From Paenibacillus sp. PCH8 (GTDB lineage Bacteria; Bacillota; Bacilli; Paenibacillales; Paenibacillaceae): a stretch of DNA of 64,000 nt. Shown in pieces: positions 49,240 to 59,771 of this stretch. The DNA lies in assembly GCF_002968835.1 (NCBI RefSeq), contig NZ_PKQK01000003.1, forward strand, positions 124,001-188,000. Direction: 5' to 3'. The notes below the pieces were generated by a model, which worked only from the letters and a program-made list of their open reading frames with translations, searched no databases and was not told where the DNA came from. A program made the translations under genes and the position numbers. Position 1 is the first letter of the stretch, and every line of letters begins with the position of its first letter.

Positions 49240-50754
49240 ATGTCTGACATGAAAAAAGCGGTAGTCATTGGGGCAGGGATAGCAGGGTTGATTACTGCCA
49301 GAATGTTATCTGATTATTATGAAGAAGTATGTATTATCGAAAGAGATGAATTCCCTACGGAGCCAAATAACCGGCAGGGTGTACCTCAATCTTTTCATCC
49401 ACACCGTGTACAACCGCGCGGCGCGCTGATTTTGGAACATTATTTCCCAGGATACAATGAAGAATTGATAGAATTAGGGGCGATCTCTTCACACCATGAA
49501 AAGCTTGTAGTTACTAATCGATACGGTACATTAGTTAACAAGGAGGATCCTTCTTCATTTAAAATTGCATCGTGCAGCAGAGCTTTGCTGGAATGGGTGC
49601 TGCGCAAACGAATTCAGGACATTTCTCATATAAGCTTCTTAACCAGCATGGAAGTTACCGGGCTAATGGTCTCTGAAGATCAACGCTCCATTACAGGCAT
49701 TTACACCAAAGAAAGAAGCGGTGAAAAAAGGGAAGAACAACTTCCAGCGAATATGGTTATTGATGCCTCAGGTCGTTCCTCCAAATTGATCAGATGGCTT
49801 AATAAGATTGGATTGTCTGTGCCTGAACCGGAAGTGCTGAAGGTATCTCTTGGTTACAGCACCCGCTATTACAACATAAAATCCTCCATTCCCAAGGAAT
49901 TGGTGATGTCTGATTCAGATCCTGAGCAAGGTATTCGTGCAGGCCTATTTACGCGCATTGAGGATAATATCGCTGGACTCATTCTTTTCAATGCTGGAGG
50001 AGATGAGTATCCGTCCACTCAGCCGGAAGAGTTTCAAGAACAAATCAAGCTTCTATTTGCTTCAGATAAAATTGTAAAGTTAATGGAGCAGTTAGAGCCA
50101 TTGCAAGGGCCTAGGGGGTACCGTATTTCCGAGTCTGTTCGCCAGCATTTTGAACTCATGGAAGATTGGCCCCCTGGATTACTCGTTCTTGGCGATGCAT
50201 TTTGCAGCTTTGATCCCATTCATGGACAAGGTATCACCGTTGCTGCGATCGAAGCGGAAACGATAGGAAAATGTTTGGAAGCACAGCGCTTGCATCCCGA
50301 TCCGCAGTTTGAACGGAACGTATTGCTTCGAATGCAGCAGGCCATCGATCCGGCTTGGTGGCTTAGTTCCGTGGCTGACATGCGTTGGAGTGGGGTAGCA
50401 CATGGTGGGCCATATGAACTAAAAGGAGTGGATTTTGCTCAGAAATATATCAACTTATTTACGAAGCAAGCGATGAAAAAAGCGGATCAGGAAAAAGAAA
50501 ACCATCTCTTTTTTATGCAATTCCTGATGAATGCTTTGATCCTACCTCCAAGTGAATATTTTAAAGGTGATGTGCTGAACATGATTCTGAACGACAAAGG
50601 TTCAGAAGAGGAAATGGAATTAAGAGCTGCGCTTGGTGTCCAAGATCCTGATTTGTTCCAGCAAAGATTAGATGAGATCATTCCATTATTTCAACTGGAA
50701 TATGATGAAGAGATCAAGAAACTGCTGGAAACACTTCAGCCTGCGATGAGCTAA
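49240..50754 (+). CDS. FAD-dependent oxidoreductase (flavin monooxygenase / halogenase-like)
   Basis: 504 residues. The N-terminal FAD-binding motif GAGIAGLITARMLSDYYEEVCIIERD is followed by RQGVPQSFHPHRVQPRGALIL, and the second FAD motif is GLLVLGDAFCSFDPIHGQGITVAAIEA (GD...P..G.G). VIDASGRSS is the usual middle motif. This layout belongs to the group that includes tryptophan-halogenase-like and geranylgeranyl-reductase-like enzymes; the halogenase signature WxWxIP is not seen. Probably oxidises a hydrophobic compound. The divergent TetR gene implies induction by such a compound. Confidence 0.85.
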   Translation: MSDMKKAVVIGAGIAGLITARMLSDYYEEVCIIERDEFPTEPNNRQGVPQSFHPHRVQPRGALILEHYFPGYNEELIELGAISSHHEKLVVTNRYGTLVNKEDPSSFKIASCSRALLEWVLRKRIQDISHISFLTSMEVTGLMVSEDQRSITGIYTKERSGEKREEQLPANMVIDASGRSSKLIRWLNKIGLSVPEPEVLKVSLGYSTRYYNIKSSIPKELVMSDSDPEQGIRAGLFTRIEDNIAGLILFNAGGDEYPSTQPEEFQEQIKLLFASDKIVKLMEQLEPLQGPRGYRISESVRQHFELMEDWPPGLLVLGDAFCSFDPIHGQGITVAAIEAETIGKCLEAQRLHPDPQFERNVLLRMQQAIDPAWWLSSVADMRWSGVAHGGPYELKGVDFAQKYINLFTKQAMKKADQEKENHLFFMQFLMNALILPPSEYFKGDVLNMILNDKGSEEEMELRAALGVQDPDLFQQRLDEIIPLFQLEYDEEIKKLLETLQPAMS

Positions 50755-50762
50755 CAGAGCAT

Positions 50763-50790
50763 GAAGTCGTCATTTTGGCGGCTTTTTTTA
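50763..50790 (+). terminator. rho-independent terminator
   Basis: AAGTCGTCA and TGGCGGCTT pair with one or two wobbles over TTT, followed by seven T residues. Confidence 0.75.
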
Positions 50791-50866
50791 TTTTGTTGAC
50801 CATTATGATGGCGTAGTAGAAGTAAAGTTACCCTAAAATTACATACAGTAATATTTTGAAACACTG

Positions 50867-50884
50867 TGTTACTTTTATGTTACA
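50867..50884 (+). promoter_or_regulatory. RpiR operator candidate, copy A, upstream of the GH1 gene
   Basis: TGTTAC-TTTTAT-GTTACA, one mismatch from the dyad TGTTAC-N6-GTAACA. The surrounding bases (AACACTG before, AAATGTGAATCTGTG after) are shared with copy C. A second shared element, GTAACATAAGTTGTG, lies at 50948-50962, 64 bp downstream. Confidence 0.65.
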
Positions 50885-50991
50885 AATGTGAATCTGTGAT
50901 ACCTTGTACTAAATACGAAATAACATGTATTTTATGAATTAATCTATGTAACATAAGTTGTGAAAACAAATACATGATAAAAAACCGATAA

Positions 50992-52476
<1,485 letters not shown>

Positions 52477-52539
52477 CGACAGGCGCTAATGTTGGAAAAA
52501 CGTTTTATTACAGATCAGCGTACAGGCCTACAGAATAAA

Positions 52540-52577
52540 AATAAGAAAGGGCCGCCAGTTAGCGGCTCTTTCTTATT
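52540..52577. terminator. rho-independent terminator
   Basis: AATAAGAAAGGGCCGC and GCGGCTCTTTCTTATT make a 16-bp stem (one G-U pair) with a six-base loop; A- and T-rich at both ends, so usable in both directions. Confidence 0.88.
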
Positions 52578-52610
52578 CTAATGATGGATAGAAAGAGTAG
52601 GGAGCAGAAG

Positions 52611-53783
52611 ATGAGAAAAAAAATGTTTTTAATTATTGCATTATTTGTTGCTACATTGAATTTGCGCCCAGCTATTAATTCCATATCTCCGCTGCTAGAT
52701 ACGATTCGGGAAGATCTGGGGATGAGCGCCGCACTAGCCAGTTTGCTAACTTCAATACCTGTACTATGTATGGGGGTATTTTCACCTTTTGCCGTCAAAG
52801 CAAGTGGGAAATGGGGAATAGAACGAATCATTGGATATTCCCTGATTGTGGTTGGGATCGGAATATCCACTCGACTATTTACACAGTCTACGTTCGTTTT
52901 ACTTTTATCTGCATTGATCGTAGGTATCGGGATCGCTTCGATTGGCCCGTTAACTTCAGGTTTTATTAAAAAGTATTTTCCCGATCATGTTCCATCTATG
53001 ATTGCACTCTATAGTATTGCGATCACTGTAGGTGCTGCAGTTAGTTCAATGGTATCCATTCCCTTAGAGGCATACTTCAATTCTTGGCAGACAGCGGTAG
53101 GAGGGTGGGCAGTAATTGCCTTTGTAGCAGCGATCGTGTGGTGGACCATGGTGAAGCCGCGATCTGAATCTGCTCATGTGAGTGAACGAAAAGAACGCCC
53201 GCAAATTAAACTTCCCTGGGGAAATAGAAGTGCATGGACGCTTACGCTTTCATTTGGATTAATGGCTATGTTGTTTTATTCTTTTACAGCGTGGCTCCCG
53301 TTAATGATTCAGGAAATGGGGTATAGCAAATCCTATGCAACGCTTTGTCTGACCATATTTGTTGTCATCCAGATCCCGATTAGCTTTGTACTCCCTGTAT
53401 TATTGAAGAACTTTCCTTCAAGAAGAGTATGGATGGTTGGTGAATCTCTGTTCATGATGGTTGGGTTGATTTTATTGATGATGAATTTCATACCGATGGT
53501 TTCCGTTGTACTCTTTGGAGTTGGAGCAGGGGGCTTGTTCACTTTAAACCTGATGTTACCGATTGATTCTACAACCAATGTGAACGATGCAACTTCCTGG
53601 TCAGCGATGCAGCAATCTGCTGGGTATGTTATTGGAGCGCTGGGTCCAATATTGCTTGGCTGGATTCATGATGCTTCCAATAGTTTCACACCTGCTATGA
53701 TTGGAATGATTGTGATCATCATCCTAATGATTATGACGCAAATTGCAGCAACACGAGGAAAGAAAGTAACGGAAAGCGTCTAA
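52611..53783 (+). CDS. MFS transporter, CynX/NimT type
   Basis: 390 residues from ATG 52611 (AGGGAG nine bases upstream; the ATG at 52581 lies in the terminator stem). About 12 membrane helices. The N-terminal LFVATLNLRPAINSISPLLDTIREDLGMS is characteristic of the cyanate-transport/2-nitroimidazole (CynX/NimT) subfamily. The substrate is unknown; members export or import small anions and drugs. It lies between the GH1 gene and the RpiR regulator but has its own upstream and downstream terminators, so it is probably not part of the sugar system. Confidence 0.9.
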   Translation: MRKKMFLIIALFVATLNLRPAINSISPLLDTIREDLGMSAALASLLTSIPVLCMGVFSPFAVKASGKWGIERIIGYSLIVVGIGISTRLFTQSTFVLLLSALIVGIGIASIGPLTSGFIKKYFPDHVPSMIALYSIAITVGAAVSSMVSIPLEAYFNSWQTAVGGWAVIAFVAAIVWWTMVKPRSESAHVSERKERPQIKLPWGNRSAWTLTLSFGLMAMLFYSFTAWLPLMIQEMGYSKSYATLCLTIFVVIQIPISFVLPVLLKNFPSRRVWMVGESLFMMVGLILLMMNFIPMVSVVLFGVGAGGLFTLNLMLPIDSTTNVNDATSWSAMQQSAGYVIGALGPILLGWIHDASNSFTPAMIGMIVIIILMIMTQIAATRGKKVTESV

Positions 53784-53816
53784 CGTAGTCATCCAGTTGA
53801 GAGCCATAACGACTTA

Positions 53817-53842
53817 AAAGAGAGTCCAGATGGCTCTCTTTA
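53817..53842 (+). terminator. rho-independent terminator
   Basis: AAAGAGAGTC and GGCTCTCTTT pair with one wobble over a five-base loop. Confidence 0.75.
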
Positions 53843-53883
53843 TGGTGCGTATTTTTAAAAAGAACCCGTTCTCTCTTGTACTC

Positions 53884-54627
53884 TCATTCTCTATTCGTCA
53901 TTTCTTTGAAAACCTCTCGTCCCAGCCATTCCAACAGGAAAGTAACAGGAACCTGAGTGGTGATGTTCGTGGATTCGTAATACTCTTCTTTTACATAATA
54001 AGGGATATTTACATCTGATATTTTAGCCATGGTGGATTGGCGATTGTTCGTTATCGCCACAATTTTATTCTTCTCCTGCTTGATCCGTTGGAGATAAGGT
54101 AGTACATACGGGTTTTCACCTCGCGTAGATAATGCAATCGTAACGCTGTCTTTTTGCATTTTGATATGAACAGGATAATGAGGGTCTTTTATGTACACGG
54201 AACAGATCCCTAGATTTGAAAAAAATCGGGCTCCATACTCGCCCATTATTCCGGAGCTCCCGATACCAATAAAAATAACGTTACTGGCATTGGCAATTAA
54301 CTTTGCTGCCGTCCGAATTTTCTCCTCCAATTCAGGAGCTTGAGAACGTTCAAAAAACTCATACACTGCATGATGTGGACTTTTCAACTCCTGCTTCGTT
54401 AGTTTATCTTGTTGGGAAACGAGCATCTTAATTTTTACTTTAAATTCGGAAAATCCCTCACATTGATTCTTTCTGCAAAATCGCAGAATGCTGGCTGTAG
54501 ATACATGAGTTTCATCGGCCAGTTCTCTGATACGCATGTACGCCACTTTTTCCATGTTCTGAGAAATATAGTTATATAAAGATAGTTCCAATTCGTTATA
54601 GGATGAGATTTGCTCACTGGTGAACAT
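53884..54627 (-). CDS. RpiR/MurR-family transcriptional regulator
   Basis: 247 residues. N-terminal RpiR helix-turn-helix (VAYMRIRELADETHVSTASILRFCRKNQCEGFSEFKVKI) and a C-terminal SIS sugar-phosphate-binding domain (VIFIGIGSSGIMGEYGARFFSNLG, VTIALSTRGENPYVLPYLQ, IVAITNNRQSTMAKISDVNIPY). It is divergent from the beta-glucoside PTS gene. The effector is probably a 6-phospho-beta-glucoside or glucose 6-phosphate. Dyads of the form TGTTAC-N6-GTAACA upstream of this gene, the GH1 gene and a GH1 remnant are its likely operators. Starts at ATG 54627 with GGGAGTG upstream. Confidence 0.93.
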   Translation of the reverse strand: MFTSEQISSYNELELSLYNYISQNMEKVAYMRIRELADETHVSTASILRFCRKNQCEGFSEFKVKIKMLVSQQDKLTKQELKSPHHAVYEFFERSQAPELEEKIRTAAKLIANASNVIFIGIGSSGIMGEYGARFFSNLGICSVYIKDPHYPVHIKMQKDSVTIALSTRGENPYVLPYLQRIKQEKNKIVAITNNRQSTMAKISDVNIPYYVKEEYYESTNITTQVPVTFLLEWLGREVFKEMTNRE

Positions 54628-54976
54628 GGATATGCACTCCCTTAGACCATAATAAAAATAATAGATAACCTGCTTAGGCAGTATACATTACCTATACTCA
54701 AAAAACAACGTGTTACATTTTTGTAACAAAAATCATCTCGTGTCAAAGGAAACTAAACACTTAAACAATATATATTTTCTTCTCTGTTCTGAGTAACATG
54801 ACGTTATAACATATGTTTCGCACTTCCATTATAACTGGCTAACGCGTCCATGGTCAGAGAACGAAGGTGGCAATGAATAGACCAAACTACCCTTAACCAG
54901 TTCCAGTTCCAGTTTCAAGCTTGTTGAGCTTTCTTTAGCTTTACTACCTTAATATACGTCGAAGGAGCCTTACAAC
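54628..54976. other. divergent regulatory region between RpiR and the PTS gene
   Basis: 349 bp without a gene. It holds RpiR motif copy B and, 65 bp from it, GTAACATGACGTTAT (54793-54807), corresponding to GTAACATAAGTTGTG at the other two loci; a 10-bp palindrome AACATATGTT follows at 54808-54817. I see no LicT-type ribonucleic antiterminator sequence, so control appears to be by repressor rather than antitermination. Confidence 0.5.
54711..54728 (+). promoter_or_regulatory. RpiR operator candidate, copy B, between RpiR and PTS genes
   Basis: TGTTACATTTTTGTAACA: perfect inverted 7-mers TGTTACA/TGTAACA around TTTT. It is the best copy of the three and lies 84 bp upstream of the RpiR start and about 250 bp upstream of the PTS start. 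Confidence 0.72.
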
Positions 54977-56833
54977 ATGGATAAACAACAATTGTCCAAA
55001 GATATCCTCAAACTGGTTGGTGGGGAAGAGAATATCGATCAAGTTACGCACTGTATGACTCGACTTAGATTCAATCTAAACGATAACAATAAAGCAGACA
55101 GAACAACGTTAAAAAACACACCTGGCGTTATGGGGGTAACGGAAAACGGTGGACAGTTTCAGGTGATTATTGGCAATGAAGTTTCCGAAGTGTACAAAGC
55201 ACTAGTGAACAATATGAGCATGAGCATGAAGCCTAACGCAGAAGGCGGAAAGAAACAAAGGAATCCGATCAGCGCATTATTTGATTTCATCTCGGGCATG
55301 TTCACGCCAATCCTGCCAGCAATTGCTGGCGCAGGTATGATCAAAGGGATCGTGTCCATTCTGGTGGCTCTTGGTTGGATGACGAATACAAGTTCAACCT
55401 ATATCATTTTGTCCGCCGTTGGCGATGGCGCATTCTACTTCCTGCCCATTATTCTGGCCATTAGTGCTGCGAAGAAAATGGGGAGCAATGTTTATGTAGG
55501 TGCTGCACTAGCGGCCGGCCTCATGCATCCAACCATTACAGCGTTGCTTCAAGAGGGGAATACTTCGTTTGCAGGCATTACGGTTATTGCCACATCCTAT
55601 GCATCATCGGTTATTCCCATCGTCATTGCAATCTGGATCGCTTCTTACGTGGAGAGAGCGATTGACCGCATCACTCATTCTTCACTGAAACTGATTGTTG
55701 TACCAACGGTTACGTTACTTATCATGGTACCACTAACCTTGATCGCGATCGGGCCACTGGGTGGCATTATTGGAAACGGTTTATCTGGGGGTATCAGATG
55801 GTTATTTGATAACGCATCCATTTTTGCAAGTATTTTAATTGGTGGCACAATGTCTGTACTGATTATTACAGGCATGCATTATGCACTGTTGCCGCTTGCA
55901 GTTGGTTCGATTGCAACACTTGGTTACGATTTTATCATTCCGTTAATGTTCGCAGCTAATATGGCCCAGGGTGGTGCTGCATTTGGTGTGGGCTTCAAGT
56001 CTAAAAACACCCAAACCAAATCACTTTCATATTCTACAGGACTGACCGCTCTTATGGGAATTACGGAGCCTGCCATGTACGGAATTAACATGAAATTCAA
56101 AAAACCATTTATTGCAGCGCTCATTGGGGGCGCAGTCGCTGGGGCGTTTCTGGGAGCCTTTTCTGTTAAAGCCTATTTCATCAGCACTGTAGGTCTTCCG
56201 GGAGCTGCCTCATATGTCGGTCCAGACATTAGCAACCTGCTCTATGCACTGATTGCTGCTTTAATTGCATTCGTTGTAGCTAGCGTAATTACTTATATTC
56301 TGGGCTTCCAGGAAGAGGTACCTGCACCATCAGCATTGTCTGCAACTATACCTGTAGTAGCTGAGGACACTAAATTACAGGATGAACAAATATTCAGCCC
56401 TATGAGTGGGGAAGTTAAGCCACTTAGCCTGGTTCCAGATCCTGCTTTTTCAGAAGAAATGATGGGTAAAGGATTTGCCATTCAACCTGCAGAAGGACGT
56501 GCAGTTTCCCCAGTTAACGGCACCGTATTCTCTGTTTCTAAGAGTGGTCACGCTATTGGTCTCGTAAGTGATCTTGGCGCAGAGATGCTGATTCACATCG
56601 GAATTGATACGGTAAAGCTGAAAGGCCAATTTTTCTCGCCAAAGGTACAGGCTGGAGCAAAAGTATCCGTAGGCGACCTATTGATGGAATTTGACCGTGA
56701 AGAGATCGAAAAAGCGGGTTACAACATGATTACGCCGGTCATTATTACGAACATGGATCAATATACCGATGTGCAATCGGCTGGTCGTACCAAAATTCAT
56801 GAAAAAGAATGGATGTACACAGTCAAAGTTTAA
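54977..56833 (+). CDS. beta-glucoside-specific PTS transporter, IIBCA
   Basis: 618 residues in IIB-IIC-IIA order. IIB: phospho-Cys26 in THCMTRLRFNL. IIC: about ten membrane helices with GITEPAMYGINMKFKKPFI. IIA: phospho-His540 in EMLIHIGIDTVKLKGQFF, followed by GDLLMEFDREEIEKAGYNMITPVIITN. It takes up and phosphorylates aryl- or cello-type beta-glucosides, using phospho-HPr. GAAGGAG precedes the ATG. The product is cleaved by the GH1 enzyme. It is the intact counterpart of the broken gene at 38870-40752. Confidence 0.94.
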   Translation: MDKQQLSKDILKLVGGEENIDQVTHCMTRLRFNLNDNNKADRTTLKNTPGVMGVTENGGQFQVIIGNEVSEVYKALVNNMSMSMKPNAEGGKKQRNPISALFDFISGMFTPILPAIAGAGMIKGIVSILVALGWMTNTSSTYIILSAVGDGAFYFLPIILAISAAKKMGSNVYVGAALAAGLMHPTITALLQEGNTSFAGITVIATSYASSVIPIVIAIWIASYVERAIDRITHSSLKLIVVPTVTLLIMVPLTLIAIGPLGGIIGNGLSGGIRWLFDNASIFASILIGGTMSVLIITGMHYALLPLAVGSIATLGYDFIIPLMFAANMAQGGAAFGVGFKSKNTQTKSLSYSTGLTALMGITEPAMYGINMKFKKPFIAALIGGAVAGAFLGAFSVKAYFISTVGLPGAASYVGPDISNLLYALIAALIAFVVASVITYILGFQEEVPAPSALSATIPVVAEDTKLQDEQIFSPMSGEVKPLSLVPDPAFSEEMMGKGFAIQPAEGRAVSPVNGTVFSVSKSGHAIGLVSDLGAEMLIHIGIDTVKLKGQFFSPKVQAGAKVSVGDLLMEFDREEIEKAGYNMITPVIITNMDQYTDVQSAGRTKIHEKEWMYTVKV

Positions 56834-56965
56834 TCTGGTGATTACCCATAGCGGCAGTGGTTCCAAAGCATCTTTGGAAACGCTGTCGTTTTTGTCTTGA
56901 TGCTGCATAGTAAAACCAAAAAACTTGTTCCTTCTACATAATATTAAGCAGATAAAAAAACACTG

Positions 56966-56983
56966 CGTTACATTTGAGTAACA
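56966..56983 (+). promoter_or_regulatory. RpiR operator candidate, copy C, upstream of a GH1 remnant
   Basis: CGTTAC-ATTTGA-GTAACA: GTTAC/GTAAC dyad with one outer mismatch. The flanks AACACTG and AAATGTGATCTCATG match copies A and B. The second element GTAACATAAGTTGTG is exact at 57048-57062, 65 bp downstream. Confidence 0.65.
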
Positions 56984-57109
56984 AATGTGATCTCATGTTA
57001 ATTCAAACTAAAAGGCCGAAAGGTATATATTTATTTGAATAATAAAAGTAACATAAGTTGTGCAAATGAGAATCTCTTATGGATTTAACACTGAAAGGTG
57101 GAACACGAA

Positions 57110-57159
57110 TGAGTCTAACCATTCGATTAGGGGCTGTTTTTCTGTGGGAAAGTCTCTAG
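57110..57159 (+). pseudogene. GH1 gene start, truncated after about 16 codons
   Basis: After GAAAGGTGG, the ATG at 57110 reads MSLTIRLGAVFLWES and then stops. The intact GH1 protein begins [16 protein letters not shown] with the same leader (AAAGGTGG). This is the very beginning of a second GH1 gene that once followed the PTS gene; the remaining 470 codons are gone. The rest of 56834-57286 holds only this, motif copy C and the next promoter. Confidence 0.55.
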
Positions 57160-57286
57160 CTACTGATTCAATAGTAAGGTATATATAGAAATTGGTTTTG
57201 TCCCAGATGACTGAATGTAGAATAGATCTGGTGAATATTTAATTTATCTATTTTTCTAGAAATACAGAAATGAGAAGGTGCAATTG

Positions 57287-58459
57287 TTGAAAAATATGTG
57301 GAAAATATATTTATTAGCTGTAATTAGTTTTCTTAATGGCTCATCAGAATATGTTATTGCCGGGATCTTGGACAAAATTGCTGAATCTAGCAACATTTCA
57401 GTTTCTTCTGCTGGACAGCTAATTACCGTGTTCTCTATAGCTTTTGGTGTAGGTACTCCTTTTTTAATTGCTTTCACATCTAAATTAGATCGAAAAAAAC
57501 TCTTGGTTTATGCATTAACTGTATTCTCTGTTATTAACATTTTAATTGCAACGATAACAGGATATGAGATGCTTATCGTAGCTAGAATTATTTCAGCACT
57601 TAGTGCCGGTGTTATTCAGGTTACGCTCCTTACTCTTGCTGCGGTTTTGGCTGCTCCAGGCAAACAAGGCAGTTCAATTGCTACTGTTATTATGGGAAAT
57701 AGTACGGCATTAGTTATTGGTGTACCCATAGGCAGGGTTGTAGCTTCGCATTATGATTGGAACATCATCTTTATTGGTCTTGGAGTAGCCGGACTTATTC
57801 TCTTATTCCTAGCGCTGCTGATCATACCCAAAGTAGTTGCTGAAGAAGCAGTTCCTTTGCGTGATCAGTTTAAATTCATCATGCAACCCCGTATCGCAGC
57901 AGCGTTACTGATTACGTTCGTGTGGTTAGGCTCATATTCCATTTTATTTACGTACATTTCGCCTTATCTCCTTGATATATTTAGCATGAGTAATCAAGGT
58001 GTAACCGTAGCCCTGTTTATATTTGGTATCGCTAGTGCTATTGGTTCCAAAATAGGCGGACTCAGTACAGATAGATGGGGCACATTCCGTACACTAGCTG
58101 GTGGAATGATACTCCATGCGGTTGCATTAATGTTGTTCCCGTTTATAGGTCAATCTATATTTCTTCTATATATATTACTTATTTCTTGGGCAATAGCAGC
58201 CTGGTCCTCAGGTACGCCGATCCAATTTCAGCTTATAAGTCTCGCTCCCGCTGCTTCAGGCATTGTACTTAGTTTGCATAGCGCGATTGGACAAGTTGGA
58301 ATGGCTGCCGGAGCTGGTATCGGGGGTATTGCTGTCAACCACAACTTGTTGAACTACATTCCGTGGATCGGTGCGCTTGCCCTTGTGATTGGCATTGTAT
58401 CAACATTGCTTGATAACTCTCTATCTAAAAGAAAGCAAACTAAACAATCTTTGCAATGA
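57287..58459 (+). CDS. MFS transporter, AraJ/NepI-like
   Basis: About 390 residues; start TTG 57287, with GAGAAGG eight bases upstream (TTG 57284 and GTG 57278 are less well spaced). Twelve membrane helices. The motif-A-like loop reads FTSKLDRKKLLVYALTVFSVINILIA, and motif C-like IMGNSTALVIGVPIGRVVASHYDWN is typical of drug:H+ antiporter 1 exporters (DHA1). It probably exports a sugar, purine or drug-type compound. It precedes the cyclodeaminase/dehydratase genes but a long hairpin separates them. Confidence 0.88.
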   Translation: MKNMWKIYLLAVISFLNGSSEYVIAGILDKIAESSNISVSSAGQLITVFSIAFGVGTPFLIAFTSKLDRKKLLVYALTVFSVINILIATITGYEMLIVARIISALSAGVIQVTLLTLAAVLAAPGKQGSSIATVIMGNSTALVIGVPIGRVVASHYDWNIIFIGLGVAGLILLFLALLIIPKVVAEEAVPLRDQFKFIMQPRIAAALLITFVWLGSYSILFTYISPYLLDIFSMSNQGVTVALFIFGIASAIGSKIGGLSTDRWGTFRTLAGGMILHAVALMLFPFIGQSIFLLYILLISWAIAAWSSGTPIQFQLISLAPAASGIVLSLHSAIGQVGMAAGAGIGGIAVNHNLLNYIPWIGALALVIGIVSTLLDNSLSKRKQTKQSLQ

Positions 58460-58663
58460 ATAAACGCATGTATCGATCATGAACAATCGTTCGTCATTAC
58501 GCTTTTTCAAAACAATCTCGCCTGAAGACTTGCACAATGAAGTATACCATGCGAGTGCAATGGACCAATAGGGAGAGTTATCGTTGTATTTTCAACCAAA
58601 TTCAGCTAAAATAAAGTACAAATTTTATATCATGCTTGTTTTTATCCCCGGGTAAAAACGATT

Positions 58664-58731
58664 AAAGCATTGAGTCTCAATCCCCATTAGGGCCTATGTA
58701 TATAGGAGGGATGAGATTCAATGCTTTTTTT
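58664..58731 (+). terminator. long hairpin with T-run: attenuator or terminator ahead of the cyclodeaminase gene
   Basis: AAAGCATTGAGTCTCA-TCCC pairs with GGGATGAGATTCAATGCTTT (one mismatch, one bulge), with an inner CCTAT/ATAGG stem, and ends in seven T residues. It finishes seven bases before the ribosome binding site GGAGGAGGT of the next gene. Termination so close to a start suggests leader control, though it could simply end the MFS transcript. An upstream GTTTTTA/TAAAAAC hairpin (58639-58660) could be an alternative fold. No T-box or known riboswitch motif is recognised in the roughly 200-bp leader. Confidence 0.7.
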
Positions 58732-58753
58732 GATGATGGAGGAGGTATATTCG

Positions 58754-59758
58754 ATGCGATTTTTAAGTGATAACGACGTTAGACAAGGGTTGAATGTTCC
58801 AAAAGTAATACATCTCGTTGAAACGGTGTATAAAGCAAAAAGTGAGAATAACGCAGAGACTTGGCCAACAATCTTTTATGATTTTGTTCCAGGCAAGGCA
58901 GATATGGACATTAAATCAGGGTATCTGAAACGTGATAAGGTATTTGGGCATAAAACAATCACGTGGTTTGCGGAGAATGAAGCGAAGCAAATACCCACTT
59001 TAACGGGGCTCATAACCGTATTCGATGCTGAAACAGGGAGACCTATGGGAATCACCGAGGCGTCCTATATTACAGGCATACGTACAGGCGCTTCGGGAGC
59101 GATCGGAGCAAAATATCTAGCAAGACAGGATTCTGAAACTCTCCTTGTCGTAGGATCTGGAAACCAGGCGATCTTCCAGATTGCCTGTGCCTTATCTGCG
59201 CTTTCGAACTTGAAAACGGTTTGTGTTGCCGCCAGGGACCAAGAAAAGCTGAGATCTTTGGTTAACTCAATACCACAGAGACTTCAATCTGAATTTGGTA
59301 TGAACGTAGAGAACGTCAAGTTTGAAGCAGTGAAATCGCTAGAAGAAGCCGTGAAAAGTAGTGATATTATTATCACCGTAACATCATCAAGAACGCCAAT
59401 CATTAGGAGAGAATGGGTGAAACAAGGAACACACCTTTCTTGCATAGGTGCAGATATGGCGGGGAAACAGGAGATTGATTCCAACTTGATGTCACAAGCC
59501 CGCCTATATGTAGATGATCGAGAGCACTGCATACAAGTGGGCGAGATTGAAATACCGCTCAAAGAAGGCAAGATTACAGAAAGCCATATATGCGGTGAGA
59601 TCGGCGATTTAATTTTAGGGAAAATTGAGGGAAGAACCTCAAACGAACAAATCACCATATTTGATGCTACAGGTATGGCGATTCTGGATATATATGCAGC
59701 GAAAATGGCGTTACAGACTGCAGCGGAAAGAAATTTCGGCGTTAAAATTGACATCTAA
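58754..59758 (+). CDS. ornithine cyclodeaminase / mu-crystallin family protein
   Basis: 334 residues from ATG 58754 (GGAGGAGGT at 58738-58746); an earlier frame start lies in the terminator. N-terminal LSDNDVRQGLNVPKVIHLVE, substrate region KSGYLKRDKVFGHKTITWF, Rossmann NAD site VVGSGNQAIFQIACALSAL, then GADMAGKQEIDSNLM. The family includes ornithine cyclodeaminase, the SbnB-type N-(carboxyethyl)-amino-acid enzyme and EutC of ectoine breakdown. It is followed 13 bp later by a PLP-dependent dehydratase gene, the same pairing as EutC/EutB and SbnB/SbnA. The exact substrate cannot be decided. Confidence 0.9.
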   Translation: MRFLSDNDVRQGLNVPKVIHLVETVYKAKSENNAETWPTIFYDFVPGKADMDIKSGYLKRDKVFGHKTITWFAENEAKQIPTLTGLITVFDAETGRPMGITEASYITGIRTGASGAIGAKYLARQDSETLLVVGSGNQAIFQIACALSALSNLKTVCVAARDQEKLRSLVNSIPQRLQSEFGMNVENVKFEAVKSLEEAVKSSDIIITVTSSRTPIIRREWVKQGTHLSCIGADMAGKQEIDSNLMSQARLYVDDREHCIQVGEIEIPLKEGKITESHICGEIGDLILGKIEGRTSNEQITIFDATGMAILDIYAAKMALQTAAERNFGVKIDI

Positions 59759-59771
59759 GGGAGAAAATGAA

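Noticed and set aside
54628..54976. LicT/BglG-type antiterminator RNA site before the PTS gene
   Set aside because: No RAT-like sequence overlapping a terminator was found; the dyads and the adjacent RpiR gene point to repressor control.
58480..58663. T-box or known riboswitch in the cyclodeaminase leader
   Set aside because: No T-box TGGN antiterminator sequence, AG-box or other conserved core was recognisable by eye.
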